Origin: an uncultured Bacilli bacterium
GTDB lineage: Bacteria; Bacillota_I; Bacilli_A; RF39; UBA660
Assembly: GCA_947630415.1 (NCBI GenBank)
Contig: CANRHM010000063.1
Span: 1-7,583, forward strand
DNA length: 7,583 bases
Direction: 5' to 3'
Below are positions 1 through 6,137 of this stretch, piece after piece. The position numbers were made by a program, and so were the translations under genes. A model generated the notes under the pieces. That model was not told the DNA's origin. It ran no database searches and worked only from the letters and a program-made list of their open reading frames with translations. Within the stretch, counting starts at the first letter, position 1. Every line of letters starts with the position of its first letter.

Positions 1-639
1 TTCCAATAATTTTTTCATATCTCTTTCAACATTTTTTGGTTCTGTAGTTTTTAAACCTCCAACTTCATTTGGCAATTTTTTATATTCACCAATATTAAAC
101 CAATCTTTTCTACTATCTGATGTTCCTTCTTTTAATATCTTATGAAATTCTTTTATCATTTTTTCTGCTAGTTTTTTATTTGCCATATCTAGCATATAAT
201 CCACTAGTTTAAAATGGTTAGATGCTTCTAAAACATCATCTAAATCTGTAATAGAATCTTTTTCTGCTAATAGTGTATTGGTTTCATAAATGTATCTTGT
301 TTGATCTTCTGTTAACTTACTTCCTTCAATATGATTTGTGTTGTAAGCAAAAGTTATTTGAGTATTATGATATAAATTACCTTTTAATTTCATATTTTTT
401 TGTTCCCTTAATACTTCTAAAATATTAATTTTAGATACATCAAAAGTATCTTCTTTTAATAACTCATCAACAGAAATCTCAAACAATTCAGCTAATTTTT
501 TTAATGACTCAATATTAGGTTCTAATATTCCAGCTTCATACTTTGATATTGTTGTTGCTTTTACTCCTAATATATAAGCCACTTCATTTTGAGTCATATT
601 TTTGTTTTCTCGATATAACTTTATTTTTTCTCCTAACAT
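1..639 (-). CDS. XRE-type helix-turn-helix / Fic domain fusion protein, C-terminus cut by window edge
   Basis: An open frame of 213 codons runs from an ATG at 639 to the left edge with no stop, so the C-terminal part lies outside the window. Residues 1-62 form a Cro/C1-type DNA-binding domain (MTQNEVAYILGV, then ATTISKYEAG and a SVDELL end). From about residue 90 the protein looks like the N-terminal half of a Fic domain: T101xxxE105G106 matches the (S/T)xxxE(G/N) inhibitory helix of class II Fic enzymes, and the TSDSRKDW, GEYKKLPNEVGG stretch (173-195) is typical of the family. The catalytic HPFx(D/E)GNGR loop should lie just left of the window and cannot be checked. The expected role is transfer of AMP from ATP to a protein hydroxyl, combined with DNA binding, possibly at its own promoter. 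AAGGAG is placed well upstream of the ATG, which supports this start. The target is unknown. Confidence 0.85.
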   Translation of the reverse strand, partial: MLGEKIKLYRENKNMTQNEVAYILGVKATTISKYEAGILEPNIESLKKLAELFEISVDELLKEDTFDVSKINILEVLREQKNMKLKGNLYHNTQITFAYNTNHIEGSKLTEDQTRYIYETNTLLAEKDSITDLDDVLEASNHFKLVDYMLDMANKKLAEKMIKEFHKILKEGTSDSRKDWFNIGEYKKLPNEVGGLKTTEPKNVERDMKKLLE

Positions 640-669
640 AATAAAAACTCTCCTTTTCACTACAATAAT

Positions 670-678
670 ATTATATCA
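670..678 (-). promoter_or_regulatory. Extended -10 promoter for the XRE-Fic gene
   Basis: On the minus strand the sequence TGATATAAT is a perfect extended -10 element (TGn-TATAAT), 31 bases before the ATG at 639. No good -35 hexamer is present at 17 bases, which is tolerable for an extended -10 promoter. The element sits inside an imperfect palindrome (663-683, outer arms CAATA/TATTG), a plausible operator for the gene's own XRE domain. The palindrome is visible, but the regulatory role is inferred. Confidence 0.5.
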
Positions 679-695
679 TATTGTTTCCAAAAAAG

Positions 696-733
696 AAAGA
701 TATTATTAACGTTTAGTTTAATAATATCTTTTT
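696..733 (-). terminator. AT-rich intrinsic terminator after the ATPase-TOPRIM gene
   Basis: A 14-bp perfect stem (696-709 with 718-731) with an 8-base loop is followed, on the minus strand, by a T-rich run (CTTTTTT). It begins about 20 bases after the stop codon of the minus-strand ATPase gene and lies before the promoter of the XRE-Fic gene. The stem has a single G-C pair, so it may be a weak terminator. T residues also follow on the plus strand, so it could work in both directions. Confidence 0.5.
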
Positions 734-750
734 CGGAATGTTATTCTCTT

Positions 751-2409
751 TTAATTTTTATATACATTTATAATCATATTATATAGTTCATCGAAACTAC
801 TTTTTGTTTTTTCACTTATAACACTTTTGCATTTTTCAATTATTTCATCGGTACTTGTTACTAATGCTGTCATTATACTAGAATATGAAGAATTTTTATT
901 GAGTTGAAGTATCTCACATAAATTTTTAAAATCCTCATCATTAAACATCTCTTCCATTCTAACTTTATTTTTATTATACAAGTTTGGTAAAATAAACATC
1001 TTTTTCTCTTCTATCTTTCCAAATGCTTTCTTTGACTTTTCAAAATAATTAATACCCTCATCATCATTATCCCATATACAAATGTACGGCTTATCATATG
1101 CAATCATTTTAGGAATATTGTTATAAATAGACTCTGCATTAACTCCTGGCAAAATAACATATCCTTCAAACTTATTACAAAATTTTTCTATAGCATATTT
1201 GTCATGAATTCCTTCAACCATAATAATTTTCTGATTTTGAGAAAAGAAATCCCAATCGGCAATACCTAGTGCTTCATAAACTGGTTGTAATTCACTAGTT
1301 TTTTTAGTTTTTGTTTTTAAGTTAGTTATTTTGTTTATCTTAATTTCCTTATTATGATCCTTCTCTACTAAATAAATATATTTAGGTGGTATATATTTAG
1401 GATCAAGTAAATGATGCGTATGCGTACAATAAATTACTTTTCCATCTTTATTTGAGATGTTTTTTATCATTTTGCATAACTTTTCCTGTGCAGAAGGATG
1501 TAAATAAGATCCAGGCTCATCTAGTAAATAAATAATATCATTATTTGATCCCGTTGATTTTGGGTTATATTTTATTTTCATGACAAAATTAAAAAACCAC
1601 AAAAAACCTTTACTTCTTTCTTCTATATTAAAAAATCTATCTTGTTTTCCTTTATTTTCTTTTATTTGTATACCTAATACATTTTTATTTTCTTTTTTAT
1701 TTAGTGTTAACTTAATACTAAGACAATTGCTTTTTTCTAGTGATATTTTTCCCCATTCTTTTACTAATGTATTATTAATTTCTTCCTCAACATCACTCAA
1801 TATGCCTAATTTTATATTGTTATCACTTTCCTTGATTAATTCAAATATTGAGTACCCAGCTTTTTTAAAAGCCATTTCATATATTCCTAACCAACCAAAC
1901 AATTCTGTTTGATCTGGCAATATATCTATTTCGTTTTTTGGTCGCTCTATAAAATCATCATTATATATAATATATGATAATCTACTAACTAATTCTCTAC
2001 CTATTAAATTAGCATCTTCTTCATTATCAATAACAGAAACTTTATATTTAAATTTTATTAAATCTCTTGTTATCTTTACTTCATTAAAATCTTCAAGCGA
2101 AGAATATTTATTTCGCAATTTTTCATTTGAAATACAATTTAAAAATTCTTCTTTCTTTATATTTATTACAGCTGAAACCTGTGCAGATTCTTTGTTTTTT
2201 GGATTATAAAAATTTCTTAAATTTTTTAAATGCCTTCCTTCAAATTCCTTATCATTTGCATAGTCAAATGCAAATATAGCTTGTAAAATTGTAGTTTTTC
2301 CAGATTCATTTGTTCCAATTAATGGAACAATTTTATCTTTTTCAATATCAATAGTTATAGGATTCTCTATTGCTCTATAATTTTCTATAATAAATTTTTT
2401 ATATTTCAT
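751..2409 (-). CDS. OLD-like ATPase with C-terminal TOPRIM nuclease domain
   Basis: This 552-residue protein pairs an ABC/SMC-type ATPase with a TOPRIM domain, the architecture of OLD-family nucleases and of GajA from Gabija. Visible motifs are Walker A GTNESGKTT (32-40), a signature-like ERSKGFLWFF (264-273), Walker B IIYLLDEPGSYLHP with D297/E298, and the H-loop histidine in VIYCTHTHHLLD (H330). The TOPRIM part has the metal-binding glutamate in MVEG (E399) and the DxD pair in WDNDDEG (D447, D449). The family hydrolyses ATP and cuts or nicks DNA, usually as anti-phage defence. No UvrD-like GajB helicase follows in this window; the next gene is an XRE-Fic fusion. A stand-alone (class 1) OLD protein is therefore more likely than Gabija. 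The start is supported by GGAAGGA about 8 bases upstream. All catalytic residues named are present, so it looks intact. Confidence 0.85.
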   Translation of the reverse strand: MKYKKFIIENYRAIENPITIDIEKDKIVPLIGTNESGKTTILQAIFAFDYANDKEFEGRHLKNLRNFYNPKNKESAQVSAVINIKKEEFLNCISNEKLRNKYSSLEDFNEVKITRDLIKFKYKVSVIDNEEDANLIGRELVSRLSYIIYNDDFIERPKNEIDILPDQTELFGWLGIYEMAFKKAGYSIFELIKESDNNIKLGILSDVEEEINNTLVKEWGKISLEKSNCLSIKLTLNKKENKNVLGIQIKENKGKQDRFFNIEERSKGFLWFFNFVMKIKYNPKSTGSNNDIIYLLDEPGSYLHPSAQEKLCKMIKNISNKDGKVIYCTHTHHLLDPKYIPPKYIYLVEKDHNKEIKINKITNLKTKTKKTSELQPVYEALGIADWDFFSQNQKIIMVEGIHDKYAIEKFCNKFEGYVILPGVNAESIYNNIPKMIAYDKPYICIWDNDDEGINYFEKSKKAFGKIEEKKMFILPNLYNKNKVRMEEMFNDEDFKNLCEILQLNKNSSYSSIMTALVTSTDEIIEKCKSVISEKTKSSFDELYNMIINVYKN

Positions 2410-2648
2410 ACTTTTTCCTTCCCTTATTCGTATTTATATTCTTCACTATCTTTATTATTTATTGGATATATAGTTTTATATTTTTTTCTTAATTTCTTCT
2501 TTATTTTTTTAGTCTATTACTAATTTTCCTTAGTATTTAACATTTAACAAACTATCAAAATGAAAATTTTCCGTTACCTTTGATATTTTATAAATACTGT
2601 CAATATATATTTTTTATCTACATTTAATTTTAACATTATAGTGCCTAC
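2410..2648. other. 239-bp intergenic gap between the Fic and ATPase genes, no gene seen
   Basis: The gap holds no ORF with a ribosome binding site and no convincing terminator after the Fic gene. On the minus strand there is a TTGACA at 2603-2598, but no acceptable -10 at 16-18 bases. A weaker combination, TTGATA with 17 bases to TACTAA, lies further downstream. The ATPase gene may therefore be read from the Fic promoter or from a weak local promoter. A 10-bp palindrome GAAAATTTTC lies at 2562-2571. The 2440-2520 part is purine-rich on the minus strand and has no visible function. Confidence 0.4.
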
Positions 2649-3719
2649 TTAAACTCTATCTGTATCTTTTATTATTTTAAATAATCTTTCATTTTTATAA
2701 ATTCTTTCTCTTCCAATTTTTTCAGATGTTAAAAATCCTAATTCTACTAATGTATCAAGATATTTTTGTGCTGTTTTATCTGAAACTCCTAATTGTTCTT
2801 GAATATAAGGAATTTTAGTATAAAATTCAAAAAATAATGCTTCTAGTAATTCTTTTGAATATAATTTTGTTTTCTCTCTTAGTTCATGTTTCATATTCAC
2901 TATTTCATCTCTTATTTTATTAATTATGTTAATTGTTTCTTCTGCCATTTCTTCTATTCCAACTAACATATATATAATCCATTCTTCAAAATTTCCAGTT
3001 TCTCTTGTCTCTTGAAATAATTTGTAATATTCAATTTTATTTCTAATTATATATTTACTTAAATATAATATAGGTGTATCTATAAGCTCTTTTAATACTA
3101 GATATAATATATTAATTATTCTTCCTGTTCTTCCGTTTCCATCATAAAAAGGATGTATTGACTCAAATTGATAATGTATAATAGCTAATTTTATTAATGG
3201 ATCTACCATATCATAATCATCATTTATATATTCTTCTAAATTTTTCATATATTCCAATATATCATCTTTTTTTTGTGGTGGAGTGTAGACTGTTTCTCCA
3301 GTTAATGTATTTTTTATTACTGTCCCTGGTACACTTCTTATTCCTGATTCATTATGTTCAACTTTTTCTTGAATACTAATTATTATATTTGTATTAATTA
3401 TTCCTTTTTCCTTTACTAGATTATAACCTTGCCAAACAGCTGCTCTATAATCAACAACTTCCTTTGCTGCTGGACTAGTGTTTGTTGGTCTAATCATTGC
3501 TTTATAAATCTCATCATGAGTAGTTACTATATTTTCTATGCCGGAACTTGTTTTGGCTTCATTTATCATTATTGCATTTATTAAAATATTTTGATTTGGC
3601 ATTGTTTTTGCTATACCTTTTAACTCTGCTAGTGCTCTACTTGTATTAGACAATTGTTTTAAAATTCTTTTGGTTTCTATTTCTTTATTTAATGGCAACA
3701 TTTCCAATTTTTTATCCAT
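2649..3719 (-). CDS. Class II Fic-family protein adenylyltransferase with C-terminal winged helix
   Basis: This 356-residue protein has the length and layout of SoFic-type enzymes. A Fic N-terminal domain carries the inhibitory motif S58xxxE62N63 (in TSSGIENIV), whose glutamate blocks ATP binding in class II Fic proteins. The catalytic loop HPFYDGNGRTGR (189-200) is complete, including H189, the acidic D193 and R197/R200. Residues about 286-345 form a winged helix (IPYIQEQLGVSDKTAQKYL, then GRERIYK), suggesting DNA binding. The family transfers AMP from ATP to Tyr, Thr or Ser of a target protein; the target here is unknown. GAAGGTGA lies upstream of the ATG, and a strong promoter with operator-like repeats precedes it. 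The gene diverges from the silent hsdS cassette, whose inverted repeat begins 155 bases away, and lies outside the invertible segment. Fic genes are known companions of type I restriction loci, but a functional link here is inference. Confidence 0.92.
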   Translation of the reverse strand: MDKKLEMLPLNKEIETKRILKQLSNTSRALAELKGIAKTMPNQNILINAIMINEAKTSSGIENIVTTHDEIYKAMIRPTNTSPAAKEVVDYRAAVWQGYNLVKEKGIINTNIIISIQEKVEHNESGIRSVPGTVIKNTLTGETVYTPPQKKDDILEYMKNLEEYINDDYDMVDPLIKLAIIHYQFESIHPFYDGNGRTGRIINILYLVLKELIDTPILYLSKYIIRNKIEYYKLFQETRETGNFEEWIIYMLVGIEEMAEETINIINKIRDEIVNMKHELREKTKLYSKELLEALFFEFYTKIPYIQEQLGVSDKTAQKYLDTLVELGFLTSEKIGRERIYKNERLFKIIKDTDRV

Positions 3720-3741
3720 TTTTTCACCTTCTTATTATATA

Positions 3742-3842
3742 TGTTGGAAGATTTTTGAATTTTCTTCCGATATTTTTATAATACCAGAATTCTTTTCCGG
3801 TGTCAATACAATACCAGAATTTTTTTTAATTTTCTTCCGGTA
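3742..3842. promoter_or_regulatory. Three-site operator-like inverted repeat array upstream of the Fic gene
   Basis: Three inverted repeats share the half-site TACCRGAA/TTCYGGTA. The central one is 3783-3801 (ACCAGAA, 5-base gap, TTCCGGT) and fills the spacer of the Fic promoter. Outer copies lie at 3812-3842 (TACCAGAA, 15-base gap, TTCCGGTA) and 3742-3772 (TGTTGGAA, 15-base gap, TTCCGATA, the most diverged). The dyad centres are each 35 bases apart. This is what a repressor operator would look like. The winged helix of the adjacent Fic protein is an obvious candidate ligand, but that is inference. Confidence 0.55.
3778..3806 (-). promoter_or_regulatory. Sigma-70-type promoter of the Fic gene
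   Basis: On the minus strand a perfect -35 TTGACA (3806-3801) is followed by exactly 17 bases and a -10 TATTAT (3783-3778, 5 of 6 consensus). It lies about 60 bases ahead of the Fic start at 3719. The spacer contains a dyad, so a protein bound there would block polymerase. Confidence 0.75.
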
Positions 3843-3873
3843 TTAATTTTAATTCTAAATCGTACTTATATTT

Positions 3874-3949
3874 AGATAATCATTATTATGAGAAGTTTGA
3901 AGATGGTACAATAAATGATATTACTGAAGAGATTCCTTTTGAGATTCCT
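3874..3949 (+). repeat. Outer inverted repeat, left arm (hsdS shuffling site)
   Basis: These 76 bases match the reverse complement of 7410-7485 with a single mismatch (3902, giving D versus N in the protein). They encode DNHYYEKF to EEIPFEIP, the conserved stretch just before TRD1. Similarity stops sharply at 3874, where unrelated DNA with the Fic promoter begins. Inversion between the arms would exchange both TRDs with the minus-strand gene. Confidence 0.9.
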
Positions 3950-5290
3950 AATAGTTGGAAATTTATTCGCTTTAATAATCTAATTAATTACAAAATAGGA
4001 AAAACACCTCCCAGAGGAGAAAAAACGTTTTGGAAAAATGATTATAATTGGGTTTCTATATCTGATATGATTGATGGAAATATTATTAAAGATACTAAAG
4101 AAATGGTATCTCAAAAAGCACATAATGAAATATTTGGCAATGATATTTCTCCTAAAGGTACTCTCTTGATGAGTTTTAAATTAACAATAGGTAAAGTATC
4201 TATACTAAATATTGATTCTTTTCATAATGAAGCTATTATTTCTATTTATCCATATTATGATGAAGGAAATACCTTACGAGACTATTTATTTAAGGTTTTG
4301 CCATTAATAAGCAATTATGGGAATACAAAAAATGCTATAAAAGGGAAAACTTTAAATTCAAAAAGTATAAATAATTTATTAATACCTATTGCTAATTTAA
4401 ATGAATTAAGAAAAATAACTTATAAAATTGTTGACTTAGAAAACATTATAAAAAATTATAGTAATAAATATCTTGAATTAGAAAATCTCAATAAAAATTA
4501 CAAAGAAGATTTAAATAAATCAATTCTTCAATATGCTATTCAAGGAAAATTAGTCAAGCAAGATTCTAATGATGAATCTGCAGAAGTTTTAATTAATAAA
4601 ATCTTAGATGAAAAACGAGAATTAATTAGAACTAAGAAAATTAAAAAGGAAAATTTATCTGTAATTTATAAAGATAGTACAGATAATCAATTTTATGAGA
4701 AGTTTGATGATGGTACAATTAATAACATTACCGATGAAATTCCATTTGATATACCTGCAAATTGGTGTTGGACAAAATTAAGAAACATAGGTATATATAA
4801 AAAAGGTCCATTTGGTAGTGCATTAACAAAAAGTATGTTTGTTCCTAGAGCAGATGATACAATAAAAGTATATGAGCAAAAAAATGCTATTCAAAAAAAT
4901 GTCACTTTGGGTGAATATTATATAACAAAGGATTATTTTGAAAAAAGTATGACAGGATTTGAAGTTTTTCCAAATGATATAATTGTCAGCTGTGCAGGAA
5001 CAATTGGAGAAACTTATGTTTTACCCAAAGAAATGGAAAAAGGAATAATAAATCAAGCATTAATGAGAATGAGAATTTCAGAATTATTTCCACATGATTA
5101 TTTCTTATTATATTTTGACTATGTATTAAAAAAATTCTCTGCCAAAAAAAGTAGTGGATCAGCAATTAAAAACATTCCACCTTTTGATATATTCAAAGAA
5201 TTTTTAGTTGCAGTACCACCATTATTAGAACAAAACCGAATTATAAAGAAATTAAATATCATGCTTAATATCATTAAAACAGCTGAATAA
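3875..5290 (+). CDS. hsdS: Silent, 5'-truncated hsdS cassette (type I restriction specificity subunit)
   Basis: The frame homologous to HsdS begins inside the outer repeat (DNHYYEKF) and stays open to a TAA at 5288-5290, 471 codons. It has no N-terminal start: between the stop at 3827 and the first in-frame ATG at 4067 there is no ATG, GTG or TTG, and that ATG lies inside TRD1 with no ribosome binding site. TRD1 (about 3950-4480) has GKTPPRG, WVSISDM and GTLLMSFKLTIGKVS, typical of HsdS. The central conserved region (about 4500-4775) includes KSILQYAIQGKLV and a charged helical stretch. TRD2 (4776-5270) has GPFGSAL, CAGTIGE and PPLLEQNRI. HsdS gives the DNA sequence specificity of the HsdM/HsdR complex. 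Both TRDs differ from those of the minus-strand copy. It most likely acts as a store of alternative TRDs that become expressed by inversion. It could be called a pseudogene, but the intact frame argues for use. Confidence 0.85.
   Translation, partial: DNHYYEKFEDGTINDITEEIPFEIPNSWKFIRFNNLINYKIGKTPPRGEKTFWKNDYNWVSISDMIDGNIIKDTKEMVSQKAHNEIFGNDISPKGTLLMSFKLTIGKVSILNIDSFHNEAIISIYPYYDEGNTLRDYLFKVLPLISNYGNTKNAIKGKTLNSKSINNLLIPIANLNELRKITYKIVDLENIIKNYSNKYLELENLNKNYKEDLNKSILQYAIQGKLVKQDSNDESAEVLINKILDEKRELIRTKKIKKENLSVIYKDSTDNQFYEKFDDGTINNITDEIPFDIPANWCWTKLRNIGIYKKGPFGSALTKSMFVPRADDTIKVYEQKNAIQKNVTLGEYYITKDYFEKSMTGFEVFPNDIIVSCAGTIGETYVLPKEMEKGIINQALMRMRISELFPHDYFLLYFDYVLKKFSAKKSSGSAIKNIPPFDIFKEFLVAVPPLLEQNRIIKKLNIMLNIIKTAE
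4529..4775 (+). repeat. Central inverted repeat, left arm (between TRD1 and TRD2)
   Basis: This arm matches the reverse complement of 6578-6824 over 247 bases with three mismatches. The inner 197 bases (4579-4775) are identical. It encodes the central conserved region from QYAIQGKLV to PANWCWT. Identity ends where TRD2 begins: KLRN here, RLNN in the other copy. Such perfect identity next to fully diverged TRDs indicates frequent exchange. Confidence 0.93.
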
Positions 5291-5303
5291 TCAGCTGTTT
5301 TTT
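5276..5303. terminator. Bidirectional terminator between convergent hsdS cassette and recombinase
   Basis: An 11-bp perfect stem, AAAACAGCTGA (5276-5286) with TCAGCTGTTTT (5291-5301), has the 4-base loop ATAA and is flanked by A and T runs suited to termination on either strand. The hsdS cassette stop codon (5288-5290) lies in the loop, and the recombinase stop codon starts at 5304. Because it sits inside the invertible segment, it ends the hsdS arm in either orientation. Confidence 0.75.
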
Positions 5304-6105
5304 ACCAATCAATTATTTTATTTACAATCTCTTGTTGCTCTGTACTAGTTCTTCTTAGATATATTCTTGTTGTTTCTATACTTTCATGCCCCATTAAATC
5401 AGCAAGCAAAGAAATATCATTAAATCTATCCAAAAAACTTTTAGCAAAACGATGTCTAAATGAATGTGGATATATTACTTTAGAATTTAATCCATATTTA
5501 ATACCTAATTTTTTTAATTCTCCACCAATGCCACGAGTGGTTATTCTTTTTCCATATTTGTTTTTAAAGATAAAACCGTTAGATAGTCCAATAGATTCAA
5601 ACCATTTTAAAGCTTCTTCTTGTAATTTTCTAGGTATGTATATTCTTCTTAACTTTCCACCTTTAGAATATAAATCAAAGTATCCAACTTTAACATGCTC
5701 TACTTTAAATTGTACTAATTCGCTAACTCTAGCACCAGTTGCAGTAATAAATCTTATAACAAAATACCAATAAAAGTTTTTATCTTTTTTTAAGCATTTC
5801 TTAAAATATTCATAATCGGCTTCACTAATAACATTTTCTAAAAAATTCTTCTGTTGTAATTTTAATAATGATAATCTTAAATGATCTTTCTTTAAGTATT
5901 TTAGATATGTATTAATTGCTTGAATTCTCAAATTTACAGTTTTTATTTTGTAATTATCTACAAGAAATGTCTTGTATGATTGTAGATTTTTCTCATTTAT
6001 AATTAAATATTTTGATTGGTATTGCTTCACTGTAAACAAATACACTTTTTGAGTATTTTGAGAAAGATTTTTGCTTTTAAGATATTTTTCAAAAGTAAAA
6101 GACAT
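5302..6105 (-). CDS. Tyrosine recombinase (hsdS DNA invertase)
   Basis: This 267-residue XerC/D-like recombinase has a complete catalytic set: R126 (ATGARVSEL), K151 or K148 (SKGGKLRR), H214 and R217 (PHSFRHRFA), H240 (LMGHESIETT) and the nucleophile Y249 (RIYLR). An N-terminal SAM-like domain (about 5-85, SQNTQKVYLF) binds the core site. Tyrosine recombinases cut and rejoin DNA strands through a 3'-phosphotyrosine. Enzymes of this size between opposed hsdS genes act as invertases (CreX/PsrA-type), so inversion at the flanking repeats is the likely job. It starts 32 bases after the stop of the minus-strand hsdS and is probably co-transcribed with it. AGGAGG lies 8 bases before the ATG, but within a hairpin loop. 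Chromosome dimer resolution is unlikely given the context. Confidence 0.93.
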   Translation of the reverse strand: MSFTFEKYLKSKNLSQNTQKVYLFTVKQYQSKYLIINEKNLQSYKTFLVDNYKIKTVNLRIQAINTYLKYLKKDHLRLSLLKLQQKNFLENVISEADYEYFKKCLKKDKNFYWYFVIRFITATGARVSELVQFKVEHVKVGYFDLYSKGGKLRRIYIPRKLQEEALKWFESIGLSNGFIFKNKYGKRITTRGIGGELKKLGIKYGLNSKVIYPHSFRHRFAKSFLDRFNDISLLADLMGHESIETTRIYLRRTSTEQQEIVNKIIDW

Positions 6106-6131
6106 ACTGAAAACCTCCTTTCCAGTATGTC
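6101..6131 (-). promoter_or_regulatory. Hairpin enclosing the recombinase ribosome binding site and start codon
   Basis: On the minus strand GACATACTG (6131-6123) pairs perfectly with CAGTATGTC (6109-6101) across a 13-base loop that contains AGGAGG. The start ATG (6105-6103) is inside the downstream stem arm. In mRNA this would hide the start codon and constrain the ribosome binding site, limiting recombinase translation. As DNA it could also be a protein-binding palindrome. The pairing is visible; the effect is inferred. Confidence 0.6.
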
Positions 6132-6137
6132 ATTATA

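Noticed and set aside
1580..1912. Plus-strand open frame antisense to the ATPase gene, and similar antisense frames over the Fic, recombinase and hsdS genes
   Set aside because: They have hydrophobic, low-complexity translations typical of the complement of lysine-rich AT-rich genes and no recognisable domains.
751..2409. A complete Gabija (GajAB) system
   Set aside because: Only the GajA-like ATPase-TOPRIM is present; the following gene is an XRE-Fic fusion and no UvrD-type helicase is seen.
2598..2603. A perfect TTGACA on the minus strand ahead of the ATPase gene
   Set aside because: No -10 of acceptable quality occurs 16-18 bases downstream, so it is not called a promoter.
3755..3782. 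A plus-strand promoter-like pair, TTGAAT with 16 bases to TATAAT, facing the silent hsdS cassette
   Set aside because: It overlaps the much better Fic promoter on the other strand, and the downstream cassette has no usable start codon. AT-rich DNA gives such matches by chance.
6089..6133. A 14-codon mini-ORF (ATG at 6133) overlapping the recombinase start, four bases after the hsdS stop
   Set aside because: It has no ribosome binding site of its own and consists mostly of the hairpin that covers the recombinase start. Reinitiation is possible but nothing else supports it.
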